Shown here piece by piece: positions 9,553 through 19,289 of a stretch of DNA of 64,000 nucleotides. The position numbers and the translations under genes are program-made. The notes below the pieces were generated by a model. That model was not told the origin of the DNA, made no database searches, and saw only the letters and a program-made list of their open reading frames with translations. Each line of letters starts with the position of its first letter. Positions within the stretch are counted from its first letter, which is position 1. The stretch covers positions 20,361-84,360 of the forward strand of contig JAJZVV010000006.1 of assembly GCA_021845595.1 (NCBI GenBank), written 5' to 3'. The DNA comes from Pseudomonadota bacterium. GTDB lineage: Bacteria > Pseudomonadota > Alphaproteobacteria > Acetobacterales > Acetobacteraceae.

Positions 9553-10485
9553 ATGAGCGTCGCTCTGTTCACCCACCCCGCCTGCCTGGAGCACGATACC
9601 GGCCCCTGGCACCCGGAATGCGCCGATCGTCTGCGCGCCGTGCTGCGCGCGCTGGAGGCTCCGGAATTCGCCGATCTGCTGCGCGAGCAAGCGCCGCGCG
9701 CGACCCGCGCCGAGCTCGAACGTGTCCACCCACCGGACTATGCGGAGGCAATCCTTTCCATCGTGCCGCCCGCAGGCGAGGCTGTCGGGCTCGACGCCGA
9801 CACGCTGATGAGCGCCGGCAGCGCCGAGGCGGCGCTGCATGCCGCGGGCGGGGCCGTCGCGGCCGTGGACGCGGTGATGGAGGGCTGGGCCCGCGCCGCC
9901 TTTGCCGCGGTGCGCCCGCCCGGCCATCACGCCGAGCCGCGCGCGGCGATGGGGTTCTGCCTGTTCTCCAACGCCGCCATCGCCGCCTTGCACGCGCGCG
10001 AGCACTGGCGCGTCGGACGCGTGGCCGTGGTCGATTTCGATGTCCACCACGGCAACGGCACGCAGGCGGTGTTCGCCAACGATCCCGACCTGTTCTACGC
10101 CTCGAGCCACCAGCATCCGGCCTATCCCGGCACGGGGCGGGCCGAGGAGCGGGGCATCGCCGGCAACATCGTCAACGCGCCGCTGCCACCGGGCAGTGAT
10201 GGCGCGGTTTTCCGCCGCGCCTGGGACGAGCGCATCCTGCCCGCCCTCGCCGACTTCGCGCCCGAACTGCTCATCATCTCCGCCGGTTTCGACGCCCACA
10301 AGGCCGACCCGCTGGCGCATCTGCGCCTCGAAACATCGGATTTCGCCTGGGTCACGGCGCGGCTCATCGCGCAGGCGGATGCCAGCGCCAAGGGGCGCAT
10401 CGTCTCCGTGCTCGAAGGCGGCTACGACCTCCCTGCCCTCGCCGCCTCCGCCGCGGCCCATGTGCGGGCGCTGATGCGGGCCTGA
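9553..10485 (+). CDS. Histone deacetylase-family amidohydrolase
   Basis: 310 aa, Zn-dependent. [20 protein letters not shown] has the His-His charge relay, and [16 protein letters not shown] has the Asp and His Zn ligands. The later [16 protein letters not shown] supplies the third Zn Asp, and LEGGYDL is the conserved C-terminal loop. Bacterial members deacetylate acetylpolyamines, acetoin-related substrates or proteins. An acetylpolyamine role would fit with ornithine decarboxylase elsewhere in the window, but that is speculative. The stop is four bases before repeat copy 1. Confidence 0.9.
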   Translation: MSVALFTHPACLEHDTGPWHPECADRLRAVLRALEAPEFADLLREQAPRATRAELERVHPPDYAEAILSIVPPAGEAVGLDADTLMSAGSAEAALHAAGGAVAAVDAVMEGWARAAFAAVRPPGHHAEPRAAMGFCLFSNAAIAALHAREHWRVGRVAVVDFDVHHGNGTQAVFANDPDLFYASSHQHPAYPGTGRAEERGIAGNIVNAPLPPGSDGAVFRRAWDERILPALADFAPELLIISAGFDAHKADPLAHLRLETSDFAWVTARLIAQADASAKGRIVSVLEGGYDLPALAASAAAHVRALMRA

Positions 10486-10488
10486 CCG

Positions 10489-10657
10489 CTAGAGCGGGAT
10501 GACATCGCTTACGCTCAGCCATCCCACTCCAGCTCTTTGTTTAATCGCGTGATTCAGACCTACGGCGATTCCGCCTACGGTCATCACGCGTTAGAGTCTC
10601 TGCTTGATCGCGTGATTCAGACCTACGGCGATTCCGCCTACGGTCATCACGCTCTAG
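10489..10657. repeat. Dispersed palindromic repeat, copy 1
   Basis: Two modules. Module A (about 10489-10531) is an imperfect hairpin starting CTAGAGCGGGATGAC and closing near CATCCCACTCC. Module B is a 44-bp palindrome-like unit beginning CGCGTGATTCAGACC, present twice and identical (10546-10589 and 10609-10652). The ends form inverted repeats (GCTAGAGCG[G/T]GATGAC). The same A+B unit recurs inverted at 29244-29347. The outer TAG supplies the stop of the TRAP permease gene (10654-10656, minus strand). It resembles REP/MITE-type elements; no transposase is present. Confidence 0.8.
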
Positions 10658-12501
10658 CCAGAGACGGCGAGCCACGGAAAGGCGGCCACCAGCACGACGG
10701 CGACCAGCAGGATGGCGAGATAGGGCCAGATTTTCGCGAACGCCTCGTCGGGCGGAACCCGGCCGATGGCGCAGGCGGCATAGAAGCCGACGCCGAACGG
10801 CGGCGCGAACAGCCCCAGCCCCATCGCCAGCACCACGACGATCGCATAGTGCACCTCGTGCACGTGCAGCGCCCGGGCGGCGGGGAACAGCAGCGGGCCG
10901 AACAGGATGATGGCGGGAATTCCCTCCAGCACCGAGCCGAGCACGGCGAAGGCGACGATGGACACGGCGAGGAACCCGGCCTTGCCGCCCGGCATCCCCG
11001 TCATCGCCGCCACCAGCGCACGCGCGAACCCGGACTGGGTCAGCGCCCAGCCCATCGATGTCGCCGTGCCGATGATGAACAGGATGGCCCCGGAGAGCGA
11101 GGCGGTCTCGACCAGGATCGCGCCCAGGCGGCGCCAGTCGAAGCTGCGATAGACGAACAGACCCATGACGATGGCATAGGCCACGCCGAGCGTGGAGACC
11201 TCGGTCGCGGTGGCGATGCCGTCGACGACGGCGGCGCGGATCATGAACGGCAGCGCGAGCGCCGGCAGGGCGATGAGAAAACGGCGGGCGATCTGGCCCA
11301 GCCCCGCGCGCGCCACGCGCGGACCCGGCTCCCGCCGCGCCTGCAGGAACACCACCAGTGCGAGGCCGATGGCGCCGACGAGAGCGGGGAGCAGCCCGCC
11401 ATCGAACAGGCCGGCGATCGAAACCCCGGTGACGGACCCGATGGTGATCAGCACCAGACTCGGCGGGATCGTCTCGGCCATCGCGCCCGAGGAGGCGAGC
11501 AGCGCCACCAGCCGGCCCGGATCGGCGCCGCGCGCGCGCATCTCGGGAAACAGCGCCGGCGCCACCGCCGCCATGTCCGCTGCCTTCGAGCCGGAAATGC
11601 CCGAGACCAGATACATCGCCGCGATCAGGACATAGGACAGCCCGCCGCGGACATGGCCGAGCAGCGCGGAGAGGAAGTCGATGAGCGCGCGCGCCAGCCC
11701 GGTCATTTCGATCAGCAGGCCGAGAAATACGAACAGCGGCACGGCCAGCAGCACCAGCCCGGTCATGCCGCTGTCCATCCGGCTGACCACGATGGAGAGC
11801 GGGATGTGCGTCACCAGCGCGAGATAGGAGAGCGTCGCGGTGCCGAAGGCAAAGGCGATCGGCACGCCAATGCCGACCGCGACCGCGACGAGGACGACGA
11901 AGAAGAGAACGAGATTCCAGTTGCCAAGCCCGATCAGCCACGGACGGGCCAGGAACAGCGCCAGCGCCAGCGCCACCACCACGGCCATCGCCAGCAGCCC
12001 GCCCCGCGTCCCGGCAGCGACGAACAGACGATGCGCGGCCAGCACCAGCATCAGCACCGCGGCGGCGAGGATCGCGGCCACGCGCAGCCCATCGGGAAAT
12101 TCCAGCGCCGGGGACGTGATCTGCCACTGCTCGAGCGCATAGTCGTAGGCAGGAACGACGATCTCGAGAACGAACACGGCCACCACCGCGGCCGCGAGCG
12201 CGTGCAGCCGGGCGGCGAGCCGCGGCCCGGCCAGCGCCACCACGGCACCGAGGCGCATATGCTCGCCGCGGGCCAGCGCGATCACCGCGCCGAGCATGGC
12301 CAGCCACAGGAACACCGCCCCCGCGAGCTCGTCCGACCAGACCAGCGGCGCGTCGAACCCGTAGCGCGACACCACGCCGGCCAGCAGCAGCACCACCTCG
12401 ACGACGACGAGCATTGCGGCCAGCCACTCGCAGCCCCGCAGCAGCAGCCCGATGCCGCCCCGCACGGGCGGGCGCGCGGGCGGACGCGCCGGCCCCGTCA
12501 C
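10654..12501 (-). CDS. TRAP transporter fused permease (DctQ-DctM)
   Basis: 615 aa membrane protein. Residues about 1-165 are the four-helix small subunit DctQ (VSRYGFDAPLVWSDELAG is typical). The rest is the large DctM permease with about 12 helices (VPLFVFLGLLIEMTGLA, GISGSKAADMAAVAPALFPEM). TRAP systems import organic acids, such as C4-dicarboxylates or sialic acid, using a Na+ gradient and a periplasmic DctP receptor. No DctP gene is next to it. Its stop lies inside repeat copy 1, and its start is three bases past the stop of tal-pgi, so the two may share a transcript. Confidence 0.88.
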   Translation of the reverse strand: MTGPARPPARPPVRGGIGLLLRGCEWLAAMLVVVEVVLLLAGVVSRYGFDAPLVWSDELAGAVFLWLAMLGAVIALARGEHMRLGAVVALAGPRLAARLHALAAAVVAVFVLEIVVPAYDYALEQWQITSPALEFPDGLRVAAILAAAVLMLVLAAHRLFVAAGTRGGLLAMAVVVALALALFLARPWLIGLGNWNLVLFFVVLVAVAVGIGVPIAFAFGTATLSYLALVTHIPLSIVVSRMDSGMTGLVLLAVPLFVFLGLLIEMTGLARALIDFLSALLGHVRGGLSYVLIAAMYLVSGISGSKAADMAAVAPALFPEMRARGADPGRLVALLASSGAMAETIPPSLVLITIGSVTGVSIAGLFDGGLLPALVGAIGLALVVFLQARREPGPRVARAGLGQIARRFLIALPALALPFMIRAAVVDGIATATEVSTLGVAYAIVMGLFVYRSFDWRRLGAILVETASLSGAILFIIGTATSMGWALTQSGFARALVAAMTGMPGGKAGFLAVSIVAFAVLGSVLEGIPAIILFGPLLFPAARALHVHEVHYAIVVVLAMGLGLFAPPFGVGFYAACAIGRVPPDEAFAKIWPYLAILLVAVVLVAAFPWLAVSG

Positions 12502-12504
12502 CGC

Positions 12505-15288
12505 TCAGGCGAGCGCAGCGGCGAGCGCCGCATCGAGCGCGGCGAGGCCGGCCTCGATGTCGGTGCCGAGATCCACCCGTAACGCGCGCCGGCCGCGCTC
12601 GGCGAGCACCTCGAAATCCCCGCGCGCCTGCGCCGCCAGCACGGCGCCGAAGCCGATCCGGCGTCCCGGCACCGCGAGATCGGGCCCGGACCCGGTGATC
12701 TGCAGAAACACGCCGCTGTTCGGTCCGCCTTTGTAGGCCTGTCCCGTCGAGTGCAGGAACCGCGGGCCGAAGCCCGCCGCGGTGGCGACGCCGCGCGCGG
12801 CCAGGATGCGCTCGCGCAGCCGCCGCAACGCCGCCTCGTGCGGCCCCGAGCGTGCGATGTAGGCCAGCAGCGCGGCGTAATCACCGGCGCCAAGACGGGC
12901 GAAATGCGTCCGTAGTCCGTCCGCGACCGTCGCCGGATGCCCGAGCGCGGCGGCATTGGCCGGGTCGGCATAGAGGGCCAGGCCACCGCCGCGCACCAGC
13001 GGCGCCTCCGCCGGCACCGCCCCGCCCGCCTCGATCGCCTCCGTCAGCGCTCGCGTCTTCACCTTGCTCGCTTCGACATCGGGCTGATCGAACGGATGAA
13101 TGCCGAGCACCGCGCCCGCCACCGCGGTCGCGATTTCCCAGCGGAAGAACTCGCCGCCGATCGCCTCCGGCGCGGGCACGGTCAGTTCGATCACCGGATG
13201 GCCGCGCTGACGCAGGCCCTCGATCCGGGCGGCCCGCGCCGGCTCCGCCTCACCGGGCAGCGCGAGGCAAACGAACAGCCGATCCGCGCCATAGCGCTCG
13301 GGCGCCACCGGCGGTTCGTCGGCGATGGGAATGATCCCCCGGCCCTGCTTGCCCGTCGATTCGGCGATCAACTGTTCCAGCCAGGCGCCCATGGCGGCCA
13401 GGCCGGGCGAGGCCGTGATGGTGAGCTTGTCGCGTCCGGCCCGCGCCGCCAGGCCCATCGCCAGGCCGAGCTGCACGCCGGGATTCGCCGCCGGCGGCAC
13501 CATCGCCCCGCAGCCATGCGCCATGCGCGCGGCGCCGGCGAGCAGCGCGGCGACATCGAGCCCGATCGCCGCTGCCGGCACGAGGCCGAAGACGGACAGC
13601 ACCGAATACCGCCCGCCGATCGCCGGATCGCCGAGGAACACGTCGCCGAACCCCTCGCGCCGCGCGAAGGCTTCCAGCGCCGAGCCCGGATCCGTCACGG
13701 CGACGAACCTGGAAGCGGGGATGCGGGTGAGGAAATGGCGCATCAGGAGATCCGGCTCCAGCGTGCCGCCGGACTTGCTGGCGACGAGGACCAGCGTCCG
13801 CGCTGGGTCGATCCCCGCCTCCGCGGCGCGGATCTGCGCCGGATCGGTGGAATCGAGGACGACAAGCCGCCGCCGGGCCGGCAGCGCCGTGGCCAGGACC
13901 TCCGCGCCGAGACTGGAACCGCCCATGCCGATCAGCAGCACGTCCGTGATCCCCTCGGCCGCGATGCCCGTGGCGAAGCCGGCGAGGCGCTCGGAGAGCG
14001 CGGCGGACGGGAACGGCGCATCGAGCCAGCCGAGCCAACGCGCCTCGTCTCCGCCGGTCCAGAGCGTGGCATCGCGGGCCCAGAGGCGGCGGATACGGCC
14101 GTCGCGCCGCCACGCTTCTTCTGCCTCCGCAAGTCCAGGTACGGGCGGGGCCAGACGCATCGGCGCCGCCCCCACCGCCTCGGCACGGCGGCGGGCGACG
14201 GCGGCGAACAGCTTGTCGGCATCCTCGGCGAAGCGGCGCACGCCATCCTGCACCAGCTCGGCGGTGATGGCGGACAGCGAAATCCCGAGTTGCCCCAGCG
14301 CGGCGATCACCGCGTCGGCCTCGTCGAGGCCGGCGGTGAGGGTGGTGGCGACCCGGCCATGGTCGCGCACCGAAGCGAGCGTCGCCGGCGGCATGGTGTT
14401 CACCGTGTCCGGCCCGATCAGCGTATCGACATAGAGCGTGTCCGGGAAATCCTTGCTCTTGGTGCCGGTGGAGGCCCACAGCAACCGCTGCGGCCGCGCC
14501 CCGCGGGCGGCGAGCGCCTGCCAGCGCGGCGAGGCGATCAGCCCCTGATAGTGGCGATAGGCGAGCTTCGCATTCGCGATCGCCACTTTGCCGGCGAGCC
14601 CGCGCAGGGCCGCCGCCTCCGTCGCCGTCGCGCCCGGCAGACGCCGGGCGACGATCGCCTCCACCGACTGGTCGATGCGGCTGACGAAGAAGCTGGCGAC
14701 GCTGGCGATGCCGGCCAGCGGCCCGCCCCGCGCTGCCAGCCCGTCGATGTAGGCCTCGGCCACCGCTTCGTAGGCGTCGACCGAAAACAGCAAGGTGACG
14801 TTGACGTTGATGCCCTCGGCGATCAGCGTCCGGATGGCCGGCACGCCGGGCGCGGTGCCCGGGACCTTGATCATCAGGTTCGGCCGGCCCACTGCCCGCC
14901 ATAGCGCCCGGGCCTCCTCGATGGTCCCCGCCGTGTCCATGGCGAGATAGGGCGAGACCTCCAGGCTGATGAACCCGTCCGCCCCCGCGGTGGCATCGTA
15001 GACGCCGCGCAGCGCATCGGCGCCGCGGCGGATGTCGGCGATGGCGAGCGCCTCGAACAGCGCCTCGACCGGCCGGTCGCCCTCGGCGACGAGCCGCGCC
15101 AGATCGGCGTCATAGTCGGTGGACTGACCGATCGCCTTCTCGAAAATGCTGGGATTGGAGGTGACGCCGCGAATCCCGTCCGCGTCGATCAGACGCGCCA
15201 GCTCGCCGCTCTCGAGCAGGGGCCGGCTGACGAAATCGAGCCAGACCGACTGGCCGTGGTCGAGCAATTGGCGCAACGGATTGGTCAT
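12505..15288 (-). CDS. tal-pgi: Bifunctional transaldolase / glucose-6-phosphate isomerase
   Basis: 927 aa fusion. Residues about 1-370 are transaldolase: GVTSNPSIFEKAI, then LMIKVPGT with the Schiff-base Lys, then LWASTGTKSKDFPDTLYVD. Residues about 390-927 are phosphoglucose isomerase with GMGGSSLGAEVL and VASKSGGTLEPD sugar-phosphate loops and a STGQAYKGGPNSGVFLQ end. It links the pentose-phosphate pathway with hexose phosphates. The fusion is known from Acetobacteraceae. The start at 15288 follows AAGGAGG. It is divergent from rpiA (95 bases), so the pair is probably co-regulated. The TRAP gene follows directly. Confidence 0.95.
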   Translation of the reverse strand: MTNPLRQLLDHGQSVWLDFVSRPLLESGELARLIDADGIRGVTSNPSIFEKAIGQSTDYDADLARLVAEGDRPVEALFEALAIADIRRGADALRGVYDATAGADGFISLEVSPYLAMDTAGTIEEARALWRAVGRPNLMIKVPGTAPGVPAIRTLIAEGINVNVTLLFSVDAYEAVAEAYIDGLAARGGPLAGIASVASFFVSRIDQSVEAIVARRLPGATATEAAALRGLAGKVAIANAKLAYRHYQGLIASPRWQALAARGARPQRLLWASTGTKSKDFPDTLYVDTLIGPDTVNTMPPATLASVRDHGRVATTLTAGLDEADAVIAALGQLGISLSAITAELVQDGVRRFAEDADKLFAAVARRRAEAVGAAPMRLAPPVPGLAEAEEAWRRDGRIRRLWARDATLWTGGDEARWLGWLDAPFPSAALSERLAGFATGIAAEGITDVLLIGMGGSSLGAEVLATALPARRRLVVLDSTDPAQIRAAEAGIDPARTLVLVASKSGGTLEPDLLMRHFLTRIPASRFVAVTDPGSALEAFARREGFGDVFLGDPAIGGRYSVLSVFGLVPAAAIGLDVAALLAGAARMAHGCGAMVPPAANPGVQLGLAMGLAARAGRDKLTITASPGLAAMGAWLEQLIAESTGKQGRGIIPIADEPPVAPERYGADRLFVCLALPGEAEPARAARIEGLRQRGHPVIELTVPAPEAIGGEFFRWEIATAVAGAVLGIHPFDQPDVEASKVKTRALTEAIEAGGAVPAEAPLVRGGGLALYADPANAAALGHPATVADGLRTHFARLGAGDYAALLAYIARSGPHEAALRRLRERILAARGVATAAGFGPRFLHSTGQAYKGGPNSGVFLQITGSGPDLAVPGRRIGFGAVLAAQARGDFEVLAERGRRALRVDLGTDIEAGLAALDAALAAALA

Positions 15289-15383
15289 GCCCCCCTCCTT
15301 GCCGCCGGCGCGGCGCTGGGCCAGAGGTTTGGCCTGCACCGCGCCGGCACGCAAGCCCGCGCCGACAGGGAAGGACGAATGCG

Positions 15384-16067
15384 ATGACCGAACAGGATCG
15401 GCAGAAGGCCGCCGCCGCCGCCGCCGCCGTGGCGGAGGTGCGCCCGGGCATGGTGGTCGGGCTCGGCACCGGCTCGACCGCGGCATTCATGATCGATCTG
15501 CTCGCCGAGCGGGTTCGGGCGGGGCTCTCGATCCTCGCCATTCCGACCTCCGAGCGCAGCGACGCGCAGGCGCGCCGGACCGGCATTCCGCTCACCGACT
15601 TCGCCGCCCATCCCGAGATCGACATCACCATCGATGGCGCCGATCAGGTCGAGCTCGGCACGCTCAACCTGATCAAGGGCATGGGCGGGGCGCTGCTGCG
15701 CGAGAAGATCGTCGCCGATGCCTCGAAGCGCCTGCTGATCATGGCGGACGCGACCAAGCTCGCCGACCGGCTTGCCCTGCCGGTGCCGGTGGAGGTGGTG
15801 CGCTTCGGCTGGGAGGCGACCGCGCGCAAAATCGCCCGGCTCGGCGGACACGCGGCACTGCGCCGCGATGCCGCCGGCGCGCCTTATGCGACGGATGGCG
15901 GCAACGCGATCCTGGACTGCGATTTCGGAGCGATCGCCGATCCGGCTTCGCTGGAGCGCGCGCTACGCGAGATCGTCGGCGTCGTCGAGACGGGGCTGTT
16001 CATCGGCCGCGCCGATGCGGTGTTGGTGGCCGGTCCCGACGGGGTCCGGCGGCTGGAGCGGACCTGA
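15384..16067 (+). CDS. rpiA: Ribose-5-phosphate isomerase A
   Basis: 227 aa. Interconverts ribose-5-P and ribulose-5-P. MVVGLGTGSTAAFMIDLL is the phosphate loop, DITIDGADQVE carries the catalytic Asp and Glu region, and KGMGGALLREKI holds the Lys. Start and length are normal for RpiA. Divergent neighbour of tal-pgi, giving a small pentose-phosphate cluster. Convergent with the molybdopterin oxidoreductase gene, five bases away. Confidence 0.96.
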   Translation: MTEQDRQKAAAAAAAVAEVRPGMVVGLGTGSTAAFMIDLLAERVRAGLSILAIPTSERSDAQARRTGIPLTDFAAHPEIDITIDGADQVELGTLNLIKGMGGALLREKIVADASKRLLIMADATKLADRLALPVPVEVVRFGWEATARKIARLGGHAALRRDAAGAPYATDGGNAILDCDFGAIADPASLERALREIVGVVETGLFIGRADAVLVAGPDGVRRLERT

Positions 16068-16072
16068 AGCGG

Positions 16073-18178
16073 CTACTCCGCCGCCAGCGCCAAGTTCGCC
16101 GCTTCGGCGCGCAGCCAGACGGCGGTGTCGTGGAACACCGCGCCGCCGTTGGGCAGGCCCGGCTCGTCGCTGGTCAGCACGTTGATGCCCATGCCGCCCT
16201 CGAAATCGCTGCCCGGCCAGATGCCTTCGACGACGACGACGCCGGGCTGCATGCCGTCGAACAGCACCACCGGCAGGACCACCTCGCCGCGCGCGTTGCC
16301 GAGCCGCACACGGCCGCCCTCGACGAGGCCGTGACGGGCGGCGTCGTCGGGGTGGATGCGCGCCACGGGACGCTGCTCCCGCCGACGGGAGGTCGGCGTC
16401 TCGGTGAAGCTGGTATTGAGAAACTGCCGCGCCGGCGGCGCGATGAGGCGGAACGGACGGTCCTCGGTCGCGGCGTCGATCACGGCTGCGTGGTCGGGCA
16501 GGCTCGGCATGCCGGCATGGTTGGGCCCGAGCGCGGCCCAGTCCGGCGCGAAGCGGAATTTTCCGCCGGCGTGGCCGAAGCCGTTGAGAAAATGGCTGTC
16601 GGCGAAGCTGGGCTGGGCATCGATCCAGCGCCGCGCCATCACCTCGGCCGCGCCGGGCCAGCCGGAGGCCTGCAGCGTCGCGTCCACCAGCTCCATCGCG
16701 CTCATCTCGAAGCCCCGATGGCGCGCGCCGAGCCGCGTGGCGAGGCCCTGCAGCACTTCGTGGTTGGAGCGGCATGCGCCCGGCGGCTCGATCAGCTTCG
16801 GGCCGATCTGGATGTGGCTGTGCCCGCCGGCCTGGTAGAGATCGTCGTGCTCCATGAACATGGTCGCCGGCAGCACGATGTCCGCGAGCTTCGCCGTCTC
16901 GGTCATGAACTGCTCATGCACGGCGACGAACAGGTCCTCGCGCAGAAAGCCGCGGCGGACCTTGTTGGAATCGGGCGCCACCGTCGCCGGATTGGTGTTC
17001 TGGATCAACATCGCGTGGACCTGCGGCCCGTCGCCGAGTTCGGACCGATCCCCGGTGAGCACGGCGCCGATGCGGCTCATGTCCATCTCGCGGATGCTAC
17101 GGTCGCGCGCGTCCAGGCCCTCGATCAGGGTCTTGTCCCAGTGATAGATGCCGCGGTTGTTCCAGAATGCGCCGCCGCCCTCGTGCTGCCAGGCCCCCGT
17201 CACGCCGGGCAGGCAGGTCACGGCGTGGAGGTTGATGGCGCCATTGCGCACCCGCCCGAACCCGTAGCCGACGCGGATGTAGCTGCGCGCCGTGGTGCCG
17301 TAGAGCTTCGCGAAAGCCTCGATCTCGGCCACGGTGAGCCCGGTGATCGCGGATGCCCATGCCGGCGTGCGCGTCGCCAGATGGGCCTCGAGTTGCGCCG
17401 GGCAATCGGTATAGCGCGCCATGTAGTCACGATCGGCATAGCCATCGCGAAAAGCGACATGCATCACCGCGCAGGCGAGGGCGGCGTCGGTCGCCGGACG
17501 CGGCGCGAGATGGATATCGGCCACCGCCGCGGTACCGGTGCGGTAGGGATCGACGACGACGAGCTTCGCCCCCCGCTCCTTCCGCGCCCGGCTGACATGG
17601 GTCATGACATTGACCTGCGTCGCCACCGGGTTGCCACCCCAGATCACGATCAGGTCCGATTTCGCCATCTCGCGCGGATCGGGGCCGGTGTAGCGGCCGG
17701 CGCCGGCGATCCAGCCGGTTTCGCATAGCGTCGTGCAAATGGTCGTGTGCTGGCGCGAATAGCGCATGACGTGGCGCAGGCGGTTGATACCGTCGCGCTG
17801 CACCAGGCCCATGGTGCCGGCATAATAGTAGGGCCATACGGCCGCGCTGCCGTGGCGGGCGGATACGGCGAGGAACTGCTCGGCAATCCGATCCAGCGCC
17901 TCGTCCCAGCCGATCTCGCGGAACTGGCCGGCACCCTTGGGACCGGTGCGCAGGAGCGCACGCGTCAGCCGGTCCGGGTGGTGGATGCGCTCGGCGTAGC
18001 GCGCCACCTTGGCGCAGATCACCCCCGCCGTGTAGGAGTTCGTCTCCGCACCGCGCACGGCGCCGATCCGCGCGCCATCGAGCACCTCGACCTCCAGCGC
18101 GCAGGTCGAAGGACAGTCATGCGGACATACCGAGGCACGGACCGCGCGCGCTTCCGCCTGCATCGTTCGGTTCTGCAT
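16073..18178 (-). CDS. Molybdopterin oxidoreductase, DMSO reductase family
   Basis: 701 aa. SVCPHDCPSTC, then GVICAKV about 30 residues later, gives the C-x3-C-x3-C...C ligands of an N-terminal 4Fe-4S cluster. The Mo-bis-MGD fold follows (LIVIWGGNPVATQVNVMTHV; C-terminal dinucleotide-binding TPTSRRREQRPVARIHPDDAARHG). No Tat signal is visible, so it may be cytoplasmic or carried by a partner. The family includes thiosulfate, polysulfide and formate enzymes; the substrate cannot be named. ATG 18178 is chosen over an upstream TTG at 18184; ATG 18163 is possible. It ends the minus-strand sulfur run but a hairpin at 18280-18304 separates it from the gene before it. Confidence 0.82.
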   Translation of the reverse strand: MQNRTMQAEARAVRASVCPHDCPSTCALEVEVLDGARIGAVRGAETNSYTAGVICAKVARYAERIHHPDRLTRALLRTGPKGAGQFREIGWDEALDRIAEQFLAVSARHGSAAVWPYYYAGTMGLVQRDGINRLRHVMRYSRQHTTICTTLCETGWIAGAGRYTGPDPREMAKSDLIVIWGGNPVATQVNVMTHVSRARKERGAKLVVVDPYRTGTAAVADIHLAPRPATDAALACAVMHVAFRDGYADRDYMARYTDCPAQLEAHLATRTPAWASAITGLTVAEIEAFAKLYGTTARSYIRVGYGFGRVRNGAINLHAVTCLPGVTGAWQHEGGGAFWNNRGIYHWDKTLIEGLDARDRSIREMDMSRIGAVLTGDRSELGDGPQVHAMLIQNTNPATVAPDSNKVRRGFLREDLFVAVHEQFMTETAKLADIVLPATMFMEHDDLYQAGGHSHIQIGPKLIEPPGACRSNHEVLQGLATRLGARHRGFEMSAMELVDATLQASGWPGAAEVMARRWIDAQPSFADSHFLNGFGHAGGKFRFAPDWAALGPNHAGMPSLPDHAAVIDAATEDRPFRLIAPPARQFLNTSFTETPTSRRREQRPVARIHPDDAARHGLVEGGRVRLGNARGEVVLPVVLFDGMQPGVVVVEGIWPGSDFEGGMGINVLTSDEPGLPNGGAVFHDTAVWLRAEAANLALAAE

Positions 18179-18279
18179 CGCCAAAGCCTAGTCCGCTTGG
18201 CCGGGCAATGCACGCGGAATCTGCCCGCGATCGCACCGGTCAGGTAGAAACCGCCGCCGGCGTTATGGCGCTGGTTCAG

Positions 18280-18304
18280 CCGACGCCCGCGGTCCGGGTG
18301 TCGG
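18280..18304 (-). terminator. Hairpin after the solute-binding gene
   Basis: A 10-bp stem with one G-U pair (18280-18289 with 18295-18304, loop CGGTC) lies 10 bases past the stop of the solute-binding protein gene. It may end or attenuate the upstream operon before the molybdopterin oxidoreductase. No T run. Confidence 0.5.
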
Positions 18305-18314
18305 ATTCACTCCT

Positions 18315-19289
18315 TCAATCGCCGTCGCCGCGATAGGGGGCGAAGCCATAGCGGGCGAAAATCGCCAGTGCCTGCGGCGATCGGATGAAGTCCAGCCACA
18401 ACTTTCCGGCCTCGGGATGGGGCGCAGCCTTCACCAGTGCGCCGGCATAGATCGCGGTCGCGTTATGCTCGGGCGGGATCTGCACATCTTCGATCGGGTT
18501 GCCGGCCTGCTCCTGGAACATCGCCTCGGACCGCCAGGTGACGCCGGCCTGGGCGCGGCCCTGCATCAGCCACAGCGGCGTTTGACGGTGGTGGATCTGC
18601 GTCAGGATGGTGGTGCCGTCCTTGACCTTGGCGCCATAGACCGTCTCCGCCAGCGCCTCGCCCCCGGCCTTCACCAGCGCGGCGCGAATCTGCCGGGCGA
18701 TGCCCTCGAACTCCGGGTTGGGCATTGCCAGACGCACCTCGGGACGACCCAGATCCGCAAGCCCCGTGATATGGGCCGGGTTGCCCTTCGGGACCATAAT
18801 GGCGAGCTGGTTGGTGACGTAGGGCACCGCGGGCGCCACCAGCAGCCCCTGCGCGATCAGTTGTTTCACCTTCCGCAGCCCGGCCAGGTAGGCATCCGCC
18901 TGCACGCGCCACGTCATGTTGCCGGTGGTGATGACGCCGCCGCTCTCGATCTGCTTGACCAGCAGCCCGGGCGGAATCGTCTCGTAGTAGATGCGCCCTT
19001 TGAACTCGGGATGCTCAGCCTCGAAGGCCGCGACCAGCGGCGCCATGGCGAAGAAGTAGTTGCCGCCGACGAAGAGCGCGAGCTTCGGATCCATCGGGTT
19101 GCCGTGGAAGTCGGGCAGATTGTCGATCTCCGGGACGGTGAACTCCAACCCCCTGTCCGCGACATCATTGTTGGCGCCATGCTGCCATGGCGGGAAGACG
19201 ACGCCCTGCGCACAGGCCGCGGCGGCGCCTGCGAGGAGGAGCAGCGCGGCGGCGAGGCCGCGCTGCAGACCCGAGACCCAGCGGGTCAT
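18315..19289 (-). CDS. Periplasmic solute-binding protein, PBP type 2
   Basis: 324 aa. A Sec signal peptide (about residues 1-26, hydrophobic core GLAAALLLLAGAAAACA) precedes a two-lobed binding protein. The segments LALFVGGNYFFAMAPLVAAFEAEHPEFKG and NQLAIMVPKGNPAHITGLADLG resemble ModA/tungstate-type or sulfate-type binding proteins. No ABC permease or ATPase follows, so it is an orphan receptor. Its ATG overlaps the upstream stop (ATGA at 19286-19289), implying translational coupling to the DsrE-like Tat protein. Molybdate delivery to the adjacent Mo enzyme is attractive but unproven. Confidence 0.72.
   Translation of the reverse strand: MTRWVSGLQRGLAAALLLLAGAAAACAQGVVFPPWQHGANNDVADRGLEFTVPEIDNLPDFHGNPMDPKLALFVGGNYFFAMAPLVAAFEAEHPEFKGRIYYETIPPGLLVKQIESGGVITTGNMTWRVQADAYLAGLRKVKQLIAQGLLVAPAVPYVTNQLAIMVPKGNPAHITGLADLGRPEVRLAMPNPEFEGIARQIRAALVKAGGEALAETVYGAKVKDGTTILTQIHHRQTPLWLMQGRAQAGVTWRSEAMFQEQAGNPIEDVQIPPEHNATAIYAGALVKAAPHPEAGKLWLDFIRSPQALAIFARYGFAPYRGDGD

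Noticed and set aside
10489..10657. CRISPR array
   Set aside because: The two identical 44-bp units are palindromic, have only one 19-base interval, and recur inverted elsewhere. No cas genes are present.
10537..12582. Long plus-strand frame over the TRAP gene
   Set aside because: Its Asp/His/Arg/Gln-rich protein is the antisense of a clear membrane protein, and its start lies inside the palindromic repeat.
15146..17728. 860-codon plus-strand frame
   Set aside because: It runs in the wrong frame over rpiA and antisense to the molybdopterin oxidoreductase, both with clear motifs.
18315..19289. Solute-binding protein as the missing DctP of the TRAP system
   Set aside because: It lacks the DctP family features, resembles type 2 molybdate/sulfate-like binders, and is coupled to the DsrE-like gene 6 kb away from the TRAP permease.
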